NCBI GenBank assembly: GCA_045600025.1 | Contig: JAZRXC010000009.1 | Coordinates: forward strand, 1 to 39,248 | Direction: 5' to 3' | Origin: UBA3774 sp045600025 | GTDB lineage: Bacteria; Bacillota; Clostridia; Lachnospirales; Lachnospiraceae | DNA length: 39,248 bases | In this document: one piece after another, positions 33,100 to 39,248 of the stretch | Position numbering within the stretch: position 1 is the stretch's first letter | Layout of the letters: every line of letters begins with the position of its first letter | The notes under the pieces: generated by a model | Told to the model about the DNA's origin: nothing | Seen by the model: only the letters and a program-made list of their open reading frames with translations | Database searches by the model: none | Translations under genes and position numbers: made by a program

Positions 33100-33762
33100 T
33101 TACAATTTTTCGCGCTCATCTTCATAATTTGAAATCATTACGCCGAGATTTCCGTTTTTGGCACGGATGTCATCCAGCATTTGCTTCGAAATCGTTTCGC
33201 CGGGAAGAGTAACTTTATAAGATACATCGATAAGACTTCCCATATTTGTGGTTTTGATTTTCGCTATTTGCGCACGCACACCGTATTTGCCCCAGATTTC
33301 ATCAAAGAGCCCAGTATAATCATAATCTTCGGGAATAGTAATGCGAAGAAGTTTTTCATGCTTTTTCTGCCCGAAGCCGAGCGCTGTAAGAGTCAGTACA
33401 AGCGCCGCAATTACAACAAAGAAAAGCGCCGCTATGCCAACATAGCCCATACCGCAGATTACGCCAAGAGTCATTACGGTAAATACGGCACTGATTTCGC
33501 GACCGGTGCCGGCGATGCTTCTGAAGCGAACGAGGGTGAAACCGCCGGCAACCGCAACCGCGACGCCGAGATTACCATTGATCATAATTACGACCATGCT
33601 CATGGCAACCGGCAGAATTGCGAGGGTTAAGGAGAGAGATGAAGATAGTTTGTTTTTAAAAGAAAAAACAAGTGCTGTCAGGATGCCCAGGACTAATGAC
33701 CCTATAAGGGTTACAATCAGTCCGGGAAGAGTAAGTGGGGTTGATAGAATGCTGTTTAACAT
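33100..33762 (-). CDS. DUF4956 membrane protein
   Basis: A 220-residue protein with about four membrane helices in the first 130 residues and a soluble C-terminal domain of about 85 residues ('LLRITIPEDYDYTGLFDEI...'). The conserved loop GGFTLVRFRSIAGTGREI between helices marks the DUF4956 family; the arrangement resembles MgtC-like proteins with an attached cytoplasmic domain. Function is unknown. In Bacillota it is regularly found beside VTC-domain polymerases, as here (2-base gap upstream, 9-base gap to the beta-helix gene), which suggests a membrane partner of the polymerase. Confidence 0.87.
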   Translation of the reverse strand: MLNSILSTPLTLPGLIVTLIGSLVLGILTALVFSFKNKLSSSLSLTLAILPVAMSMVVIMINGNLGVAVAVAGGFTLVRFRSIAGTGREISAVFTVMTLGVICGMGYVGIAALFFVVIAALVLTLTALGFGQKKHEKLLRITIPEDYDYTGLFDEIWGKYGVRAQIAKIKTTNMGSLIDVSYKVTLPGETISKQMLDDIRAKNGNLGVMISNYEDEREKL

Positions 33763-33764
33763 TT

Positions 33765-34502
33765 TTAATATCCTTTCGAAATGTTATTCTGTATGCCGGA
33801 AATGCTTTTCGCAATATGTCGCGTGTAACAGGTTCCGACCTTTGAAAACGGTGCCTGATATATCTTGAGACGGCTCATTTCATCAATAAGCCATTTGGGA
33901 ATAGCACAAGGAGCCTTGATTTCCATTAAAACTGTTGAAGCGTTATCCATTATGGGTTTCATATTTGCGGCATCGAGATGCTCGATGTCGTTCAATCTAT
34001 ATTGCAAATCACGGTCTATCGTCACTCGGAGACTCGGATAATGTTTATCTACCATGGCATATCTTCTGTAGCTCAGATAAACCATAGGCTGCGGACGATA
34101 GCGCTTTATAAAATCGAGGAGCTCTTTTTCGATCTGCGGATTATCACAATTAATCACCTCACCGCGCAGCAATTTCTTAGCTTGACCAAAAGGCACCTTA
34201 ATCCTGCGTTTATATCCGATTCCATTGAGCTTGCGCTTTATTTCTACGAAGACCATATCTGACTCTCTCGGTACCCCATAACTGCGAATGCGCAGTTTTT
34301 CCTTAAATAACGGGCGCTCGATAGAACGCCTGATCAGCGCATAGTCGGGTGTGTCGTAGTAAATGTTGCAAATAGTGGACTCACCATGTTTATCAGGAAC
34401 AGTATTTGCCTCAAGAACCGGGAGCAAATCTGCATATTGTTTTTCGTTTATCCAGAATTTTTTCTCTATTCGTTCGAATTTATAAAGCACAGTATCTGCC
34501 AT
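33765..34502 (-). CDS. VTC-domain polyphosphate polymerase-like protein
   Basis: A 245-residue single VTC catalytic domain of the tunnel (CYTH-like) fold. Polyanion- and metal-binding residues are visible in the usual order: 'RIEKKFWI' (11-18), 'IYYDTPDYALIRRS' (47-60), KEKLRIRSYG (67-76), 'VEIKRKLNGIGYKRR' (86-100), 'DRDLQYR', VLMEIK with the acidic metal ligand, and FSKV near the end. Yeast Vtc4 makes polyphosphate from ATP with this domain; activity of the bacterial type is inferred. I chose ATG 34502 because AGGAAC lies 7 bases upstream and the motif starts here; a longer frame to 34619 would run through the promoter. First gene of the operon. Confidence 0.88.
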   Translation of the reverse strand: MADTVLYKFERIEKKFWINEKQYADLLPVLEANTVPDKHGESTICNIYYDTPDYALIRRSIERPLFKEKLRIRSYGVPRESDMVFVEIKRKLNGIGYKRRIKVPFGQAKKLLRGEVINCDNPQIEKELLDFIKRYRPQPMVYLSYRRYAMVDKHYPSLRVTIDRDLQYRLNDIEHLDAANMKPIMDNASTVLMEIKAPCAIPKWLIDEMSRLKIYQAPFSKVGTCYTRHIAKSISGIQNNISKGY

Positions 34503-34518
34503 AACAAGTTCCTTTCTG

Positions 34519-34532
34519 ATACTTGCAAGTAT
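34519..34532. promoter_or_regulatory. Perfect 14-bp palindrome on the VTC operon promoter
   Basis: ATACTTG/CAAGTAT with no centre gap, overlapping the -10 and predicted start of the minus-strand promoter at 34528-34536. A candidate operator; no regulator gene is adjacent. Confidence 0.55.
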
Positions 34533-34536
34533 AGCA
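34528..34536 (-). promoter_or_regulatory. Extended -10 promoter of the VTC/DUF4956/beta-helix operon
   Basis: Minus-strand TGC-TATACT gives an extended -10 (TGn motif). No good -35 is seen at the correct distance (a TTGACA occurs 31 bases upstream, too far), so initiation may rely on the extended -10 or on an activator. Confidence 0.5.
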
Positions 34537-34584
34537 GGGGTAAATGAAGGATATTTGATTAAATTGTCAAACAATTGTGAAAAG

Positions 34585-34613
34585 TTGCCTATTAATGAAA
34601 AAGATGGCATAAT
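34585..34613 (+). promoter_or_regulatory. Predicted promoter of the M20 peptidase gene
   Basis: TTGCCT (34585-34590), 17 bases, CATAAT (34608-34613), about 36 bases before the ATG at 34649. Confidence 0.5.
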
Positions 34614-34648
34614 ATACAAGACGATTTTGTGTAAATATCAGGAAAATT

Positions 34649-36019
34649 ATGGAAACATCAGATTTGAAGCAAATGAAAAACATGCCCGATTTAGATAGCA
34701 GAACTGAAAAATATACAGCGACTTTTGCGCGGCTGATACAGGAAGACACTACTACGGTGCCGCCTGACAGTCGTGACCTTGATAAGTTTTACAAGTTCCG
34801 TAAGGTGCTGGATGAAGTATTTCCGAATATCCTGCCGCTGTGCGAATATGAAGATTTTGACGGTAGCATCCTGCTTAAGTGGAAGGGTGCGGATTCCGGC
34901 AAGAAGCCGGTGATGTTCTTGTATCACCACGACGTAGTTCCGGCGGATGCGTCTAAATGGTCGCACGGACCTTTCAGCGGTGACGTGGCTGACGGCAAGC
35001 TTTGGGGACGCGGAACTCTTGATACTAAGTGCGGTCTGTGGGCGGTGCTTACGGCAGCGGATGAGCTGGTTGCGGAAGGATTTACCCCTGACAGAGATAT
35101 TTATTTCGCATCCACGAGAAATGAAGAGAGCTCGGGACTCGGCGCGACTGCGATTATTACTGCGCTTACTGAGCGCGGCATAGTGCTTGATGCAATATAT
35201 GATGAAGGCGGATTTATACTGCCGGATTCTATCGGTTGCACCAACGGAGTTTTTGCTATGGTGGCAGTCGGCGAGAAGATTCCGACAATAGTCAAATTTA
35301 TTGCAAAGGGCCCGGGTGGGCACGCCTCCATGCCAAAGAAAAATTCTCCGCTCGTTAGACTTTCACGCCTGCTTGTCGATATAGAGAAAAATGATCCTTT
35401 CCCTATGTATATATCTGACACAGCTTGTCAAATGCTTCGCTGTATGGCTCCGTATATGAACAAGCATAGATTCATTATGGCGCATCCGAAGATATTTGCC
35501 CCGCTTATCAAGAAGCTGCTTCCTGCGATGTCACCTGCAGCGGCCGTTTATTTCAAGAGCACGCTGGCATTTACCATGGCGGGTGGTTCGGCTGCGATGA
35601 ATGTGATTCCGAACGAAGCATGGATAGTCGGAAATATGCGCACGGCCCCGCACCAGACTCCGGAGGAGTGCATAGCGATACTTCAGAAGATATGTGACAA
35701 ATATGATATTCAGATGGAATACAAACTCTCCGACAGAGTGAGCCGTGTATCAGATTATCGCAGCGAGCCGTATAAGATTATGGAAGCCGCAATAAAAGAG
35801 GCATACGGAGACAAGATTGACGGAGTTGTACCTTACGTGGCAAATGCTTCCACAGATTCGGGCAGGTGCGTGAAATACTGCGAGCAGTGCATCAGAATAG
35901 ATCCGTTCCTTATCTCCAAGGCTCAGCGCGGTACGATACATGCGGTGGATGAGAACATTGACATATCGACGCTCGTCCCGGCAGTAGACTGTTTCAGATA
36001 TGTGATTAAAAACCTGTAA
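34649..36019 (+). CDS. M20-family metallopeptidase (dipeptidase/deacylase type)
   Basis: The 456-residue enzyme has the two-zinc site of the M20/M25/M40 family: 'FLYHHDVVPAD' (HxD near 93-95), 'GRGTLDTKCG' (bridging Asp), 'NEESSG' (catalytic Glu and ligand), an acidic 'DEGG', and 'GTIHAVDENI' near the end (last His ligand). An inserted dimerisation (lid) domain lies in the middle. There is no signal peptide, so it acts in the cytoplasm. The substrate cannot be read; carnosine-, N-acyl-amino-acid- and peptide-cleaving members look alike. A CAGGA site precedes the ATG. It is monocistronic, divergent from the VTC operon and convergent with the GH3 pair. Confidence 0.9.
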   Translation: METSDLKQMKNMPDLDSRTEKYTATFARLIQEDTTTVPPDSRDLDKFYKFRKVLDEVFPNILPLCEYEDFDGSILLKWKGADSGKKPVMFLYHHDVVPADASKWSHGPFSGDVADGKLWGRGTLDTKCGLWAVLTAADELVAEGFTPDRDIYFASTRNEESSGLGATAIITALTERGIVLDAIYDEGGFILPDSIGCTNGVFAMVAVGEKIPTIVKFIAKGPGGHASMPKKNSPLVRLSRLLVDIEKNDPFPMYISDTACQMLRCMAPYMNKHRFIMAHPKIFAPLIKKLLPAMSPAAAVYFKSTLAFTMAGGSAAMNVIPNEAWIVGNMRTAPHQTPEECIAILQKICDKYDIQMEYKLSDRVSRVSDYRSEPYKIMEAAIKEAYGDKIDGVVPYVANASTDSGRCVKYCEQCIRIDPFLISKAQRGTIHAVDENIDISTLVPAVDCFRYVIKNL

Positions 36020-36028
36020 TTATTTGCG

Positions 36029-36065
36029 AAAAAAAGGCAACCGGATAAACCGATTGCCTTTTTAA
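36029..36065. terminator. Bidirectional intrinsic terminator
   Basis: AAAAAGGCAA (36031-36040) pairs with TTGCCTTTTT (36054-36063); after one mismatch three more G-C pairs close a 5-base loop. A-run on the left and T-run on the right allow termination of both the M20 gene and the minus-strand GH3 genes. Confidence 0.88.
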
Positions 36066-36074
36066 ATGCGTGCT

Positions 36075-37628
36075 TTACTTGAATACCAGAAGCTTTGTCT
36101 GGTTAACTGTCTTGCTGCCGAACTTAACTACGAGTGCTTTTTCGCGGCTGCCCTCAGGCATGATATCTACATGATCGAGAGTAAAGCCTGAAGCTGCAAG
36201 CTTTTCTCTTATGAAGCTTTCGAATTCAGCAGCATCGATGGGAGCTGAAGGCTCTGCATGAAGCAGGAGCTTGCCGCCCACATCTTCACCCTTGAAGTAG
36301 CGGATGAATATGCCGTGCGCTTCTTCATACTGCTCGATGTATTCGGTGATTTCACTTGCATAGAGCATCTTTCCGTTAAGGCAGATGCTGTCATAAGACT
36401 TGCAGATGAACTCAAGTCTGTACAGCCCGTCATCACCCTTAACTACGGTTACTATGTCGTGAATGTTATAACGATACAGACCGGAATAGGAAGTTATAAC
36501 GAGCTCATAATATTTGCCCGGTTCGGTTCCGGTTATCATAACGGGCTTATCTGCGCCGAGCTCAAGGAACTCAAAGAAATATCCGAACAGCGCCGGGATT
36601 CCCTTAGGAGAGAAGGGCTCAACCGGGATGTCGAATTTGCCTTCTGTTGCGCCGTAGCCCCAATGGATGAAGAGAGTATCCTTCGGGAAGAGGTATGCGT
36701 ATTCCTTGGCATATCTTCCTACACTGCTTGACAGCCAGCAGTTAACGAGTCCGAAGTTCGGCCAGAAGTCGGCAACTTCGAGACTGCCTTTTTCTGCATA
36801 AATCTTGCGGAGCTCAGCAGCGCGCTCGGGATTTGCTTTCCAGAGGGCCTTGATGGGAGCTAGATCTTCATCAGACATATTTACGCTGAACGTCCCCTGC
36901 TCAATATCATCAAAGAACATTTCAGGATTAGCGTTAAGTCTCTTATACAGATTGTAGAAATGAATTACGTTGTTGCTTATGAGAGTTACGACATTCTTCT
37001 CTGCGATGCCGAACAGGATGGTGAGGTAATCGAGATCCGGAACGTCAATGCCCTTTATCTGAAGCAGTTCAACCGGGATTACGAGTCTTGCTCTTGCCGC
37101 GGCATCGGCTCTTGCTACGGCCTGGCCGGATGCTGAGGTAATGCTCTTGCCGTCTACGGTAAGGACAGAACTGTTGGTAATGGTGAATTTCTTATTGCCT
37201 GCCACGGTCTGTGCGGGGAACATAAGTGAGCTTTCAGCGGTTCTCAGCTTTACTACGAGGCGCTTTACAAGGTCACTGACTTCACTTTCGGGGATGAGTT
37301 TTGATTTGCCGGTGGTTCCTGTGGTACCGCCAAATTCAAATACTTTGCCGGGGAAGAGAATATCTGCCTCACCGGCCTCAACCTTGGGGATATAGTCTTC
37401 ATATGCCGAAAGGTCGCCTACGCTTATGCGTTCGGTGTAGTCAGCGATTGTCTTAATATCGGCAAAGCCGTGATCCTTACCGAATTCGGTATCTTTGGCC
37501 GACTGAATAATATCCATTAATACGGCTTCCTGCTCCTCGGCAGGATTTTCTGCCATCTCGCGCAGAAGCTTGTCGTAATCCTGAGGCTGTGCAGCCTGAA
37601 AATCTTTGTAAGTGATTATCTTTGCCAT
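36075..37628 (-). CDS. GH3-family acyl-acid amido synthetase-like protein (copy 1)
   Basis: A 517-residue adenylate-forming protein of the GH3 fold. The ATP motif GGTTGTTGKSKLIP is at about 100-113, 'WGYGATEGKFD' is the second adenylation motif, and 'VITSYSGLYRYNIHDIV' the third; a C-terminal cap follows. Plant members join amino acids to jasmonate or auxin by way of acyl-AMP; bacterial members have no settled substrate, and the annotation 'auxin-responsive' should not be taken literally. The gene starts 15 bases after copy 2 with a GAGGAG site, so both are one transcript. Cytoplasmic, no signal peptide. Confidence 0.88.
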   Translation of the reverse strand: MAKIITYKDFQAAQPQDYDKLLREMAENPAEEQEAVLMDIIQSAKDTEFGKDHGFADIKTIADYTERISVGDLSAYEDYIPKVEAGEADILFPGKVFEFGGTTGTTGKSKLIPESEVSDLVKRLVVKLRTAESSLMFPAQTVAGNKKFTITNSSVLTVDGKSITSASGQAVARADAAARARLVIPVELLQIKGIDVPDLDYLTILFGIAEKNVVTLISNNVIHFYNLYKRLNANPEMFFDDIEQGTFSVNMSDEDLAPIKALWKANPERAAELRKIYAEKGSLEVADFWPNFGLVNCWLSSSVGRYAKEYAYLFPKDTLFIHWGYGATEGKFDIPVEPFSPKGIPALFGYFFEFLELGADKPVMITGTEPGKYYELVITSYSGLYRYNIHDIVTVVKGDDGLYRLEFICKSYDSICLNGKMLYASEITEYIEQYEEAHGIFIRYFKGEDVGGKLLLHAEPSAPIDAAEFESFIREKLAASGFTLDHVDIMPEGSREKALVVKFGSKTVNQTKLLVFK

Positions 37629-37643
37629 ATTTTTTCTCCTCTG

Positions 37644-39248
37644 TCAGTTTTCCCCTTCTTCATCAACAAGTCCGAAGAAGAATTTTTCTTTAAATGGTGT
37701 GTCGATTATGCGGACGGGTTTTAACTGGTTGCCGCTTACGCCCTTGGCCATCATTACATCACGGTAGAGGGCATAGGTCTCTTGCTGTACAAAATGCAGT
37801 ACCATGGGAGAGAGGATGCCGTCGTGAATCTTAGCACCGTAAGAGGGGTTGCCGGAGCACATCGCTTCTTCTGTAATGTTGCGGTACCAGTCGCGTGAGC
37901 TCTTGGCCTGGGGCTTATCCGGCTCGATGAACAGTACATATCTGCCGGGGTTAACTGTTGTATCCGCAAATACGCTGTAGTCGCGTACATCTACGCCGGT
38001 CTTTTTTGAAAATGTATCAATTACGTTGAGCACGCAGGCTTCATTTGTCTTCTCACCGGCGATGCTGAGCATCTGATTCTTGCGGCAGTAGAAGCAAAGC
38101 TTGGGCGATTCGCCTTCATAGCCTACGATGGATACTATGTCGCCGATTCTGTAACGATAGAAACCGGAGAGGTTGGTCAGAATGATTTCATATTCCTTGT
38201 CGACTTCGAGTTCATTTAAGTTCAAAGTCTTGGTCATGATCTCGCCTTCGGGATCATCAGCGATATCTACCGGCAGGAATTCATAAAAGCCGCCCTGCGG
38301 GATGAGGGTGTATTTCATATCCTCTACTTCCGTTACTACTGCGAACATTGCTTCTGAGGATGCGTAGTTGCAGAAGGTCATAGGCAGGTCGCCGGTGTAC
38401 TGGCGAAGCTTGTCGGTGTAGATTTTGAATCCGCCTGAGCCGATTGCATTGAGGTATTCCATGTCGGGCCAGATTCTCGGTACGAAAGGATCGTCAAAGC
38501 CCTTTGAGAATTCTTTCCTGAGAAATGCAGCGCGCTCGGGGTCGGGCGTGAGCTCTGACTGATATTTCGCACGAAGGTCTTCCGGCATGTTGCAGTCAGG
38601 CGAGATAATGCCTTTTTCTATATCGTCGCACAGGCTCTCCCAGTTGAGTTCGATATAGTGCAGGATATCAAATGCAGCGGTGGTGAAAGGTGCTGCGATT
38701 GAGGTAATGTCCGGCTCTTTTAAGGCGTAGAAGGCTTTAAGGTATTTGAAGTCCATCTTTTCTGTCGGGTAGAGAACTTCTTCGGGTGATGCTACTTTTG
38801 TGAGCATGAAGTTTTTTACGTGCTCATACATCTTGCCGCTGATTGAGCCGCGGGACGTTCCGTCGGCCACGGTGCTCTGCGTTACGGTTGCGGTGAGCAG
38901 ACGCTTTTTGTCTTTGAGCTCGCGACCGTATTTTTCTCTTACGTAATTGTCAATCAGAGCTGTTGCGGTATTGGAAGTGTACTGCCCGTAGAGATTCAGC
39001 GTGTGAATCGATACCGGAATATTTTTTGGAACACCGATGCTGCCGGAGGTGGTTGCGTAATGCACGATAGGATATACGGTGAGGATGTTTTTCTCACCTG
39101 CGGTCATACGTTTTATCTGCTCGGCATAGTTATCGTATGTCGAAAAAGGAATACTTCTTTTGTAATCCTCTATTGACTTAATGTTGCAGAAATTATGCTC
39201 GCGGCCGAATTCGGTGTTCTCGTTGTCGCGAATGATTTTCATCAACAA
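37644..39248 (-). CDS. GH3-family acyl-acid amido synthetase-like protein (copy 2), 5' end outside window
   Basis: 534 residues are visible, open at the right edge. The first visible residues, 'KIIRDNENTEFGREHNF', align with residues 39-55 of copy 1, so about 35 N-terminal residues are missing. Motifs: 'YATTSGSIGVPKNIP' (ATP loop), 'CNYASSEAMFAV', 'LTNLSGFYRYRIGDIV'. The ATP loop has SGSIG where copy 1 has TGTTG, and overall the two copies are clearly divergent, so this is an old duplication or two separate subfamilies. It is upstream of copy 1 in the same unit; the promoter lies outside the window. Confidence 0.87.
   Translation of the reverse strand: MLMKIIRDNENTEFGREHNFCNIKSIEDYKRSIPFSTYDNYAEQIKRMTAGEKNILTVYPIVHYATTSGSIGVPKNIPVSIHTLNLYGQYTSNTATALIDNYVREKYGRELKDKKRLLTATVTQSTVADGTSRGSISGKMYEHVKNFMLTKVASPEEVLYPTEKMDFKYLKAFYALKEPDITSIAAPFTTAAFDILHYIELNWESLCDDIEKGIISPDCNMPEDLRAKYQSELTPDPERAAFLRKEFSKGFDDPFVPRIWPDMEYLNAIGSGGFKIYTDKLRQYTGDLPMTFCNYASSEAMFAVVTEVEDMKYTLIPQGGFYEFLPVDIADDPEGEIMTKTLNLNELEVDKEYEIILTNLSGFYRYRIGDIVSIVGYEGESPKLCFYCRKNQMLSIAGEKTNEACVLNVIDTFSKKTGVDVRDYSVFADTTVNPGRYVLFIEPDKPQAKSSRDWYRNITEEAMCSGNPSYGAKIHDGILSPMVLHFVQQETYALYRDVMMAKGVSGNQLKPVRIIDTPFKEKFFFGLVDEEGEN

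Noticed and set aside
34503..34619. Longer N-terminus for the VTC polymerase (start at 34619)
   Set aside because: The extension covers the promoter and palindrome, has no ribosome site, and the family begins at the inner ATG.
36075..39248. Recent transfer of GH3 genes from plants
   Set aside because: Codon use and spacing match neighbouring genes and bacterial GH3 proteins are known; no sign of recent transfer is visible.

Overview
The window is a gene-dense, single-chromosome style stretch from an anaerobic Clostridia-type Bacillota. The call rests on synteny: mfd after pth; gdpP-rplI-dnaB; hup-rqcP-divIC-tilS-hpt-ftsH; a one-carbon block fhs-fchA-folD-folT-folC; and a stand-alone ECF S component. 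Sporulation genes that sit inside the rqcP-tilS block of Bacillus (yabP, yabQ, spoIIE) are absent, which hints at a non-sporulating lineage. A group such as Anaerovoracaceae/Eubacteriales is my guess only. No rRNA, tRNA, CRISPR array, prophage or insertion sequence was seen.

Layout. 1-5028 (+): end of pth, mfd, a 45-residue orphan protein, and a zinc-ribbon/TPR membrane protein. 4976-5356 (-): a small XRE regulator, divergent from tsaC, with two identical-half-site 17-bp palindromes between them. 5486-9988 (+): tsaC, a YwlE-like phosphatase, dCMP deaminase, and a large unrecognised membrane-anchored protein. 10062-15546 (+): murA, gdpP, rplI, dnaB, HIT protein. 15626-25138 (+): hup, then the tightly packed rqcP, ftsB/divIC, tilS, hpt, ftsH, a GH13 amylase, typA, a small membrane exporter-family protein, azlC, azlD.

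25139-31103 (-): a two-gene unit (E2/CAT-like acyltransferase plus a DUF6472-like micro-protein), then folC, folT, folD, fchA, fhs (listed by coordinate; transcribed in the opposite order). 31104-31458 is a non-coding interval holding nested inverted repeats. 31459-34502 (-): an operon of a VTC-type polyphosphate polymerase, a DUF4956 membrane protein and a Cthe_2159-type beta-helix carbohydrate-binding protein. 34649-36019 (+): M20 peptidase. 36075-39248 (-): two tandem GH3-family acyl-acid amido synthetase-like genes, the upstream one cut by the window edge.

How it fits together. Most of the left two thirds is housekeeping (transcription-coupled repair, tRNA modification, cell wall, c-di-AMP turnover, replication, division, proteolysis). 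The right third is accessory. The most informative points are: a FolD that lacks the cyclohydrolase lysine and glutamine while a separate FchA cyclohydrolase lies beside it; the VTC/DUF4956/Cthe_2159 operon with a perfect 14-bp palindrome on its promoter; the tandem GH3 pair; the twin operators of the XRE gene, with a related inverted motif at the hup start; and the structured intergenic element upstream of fhs. All functional statements are read from sequence and family knowledge; nothing was searched or computed.
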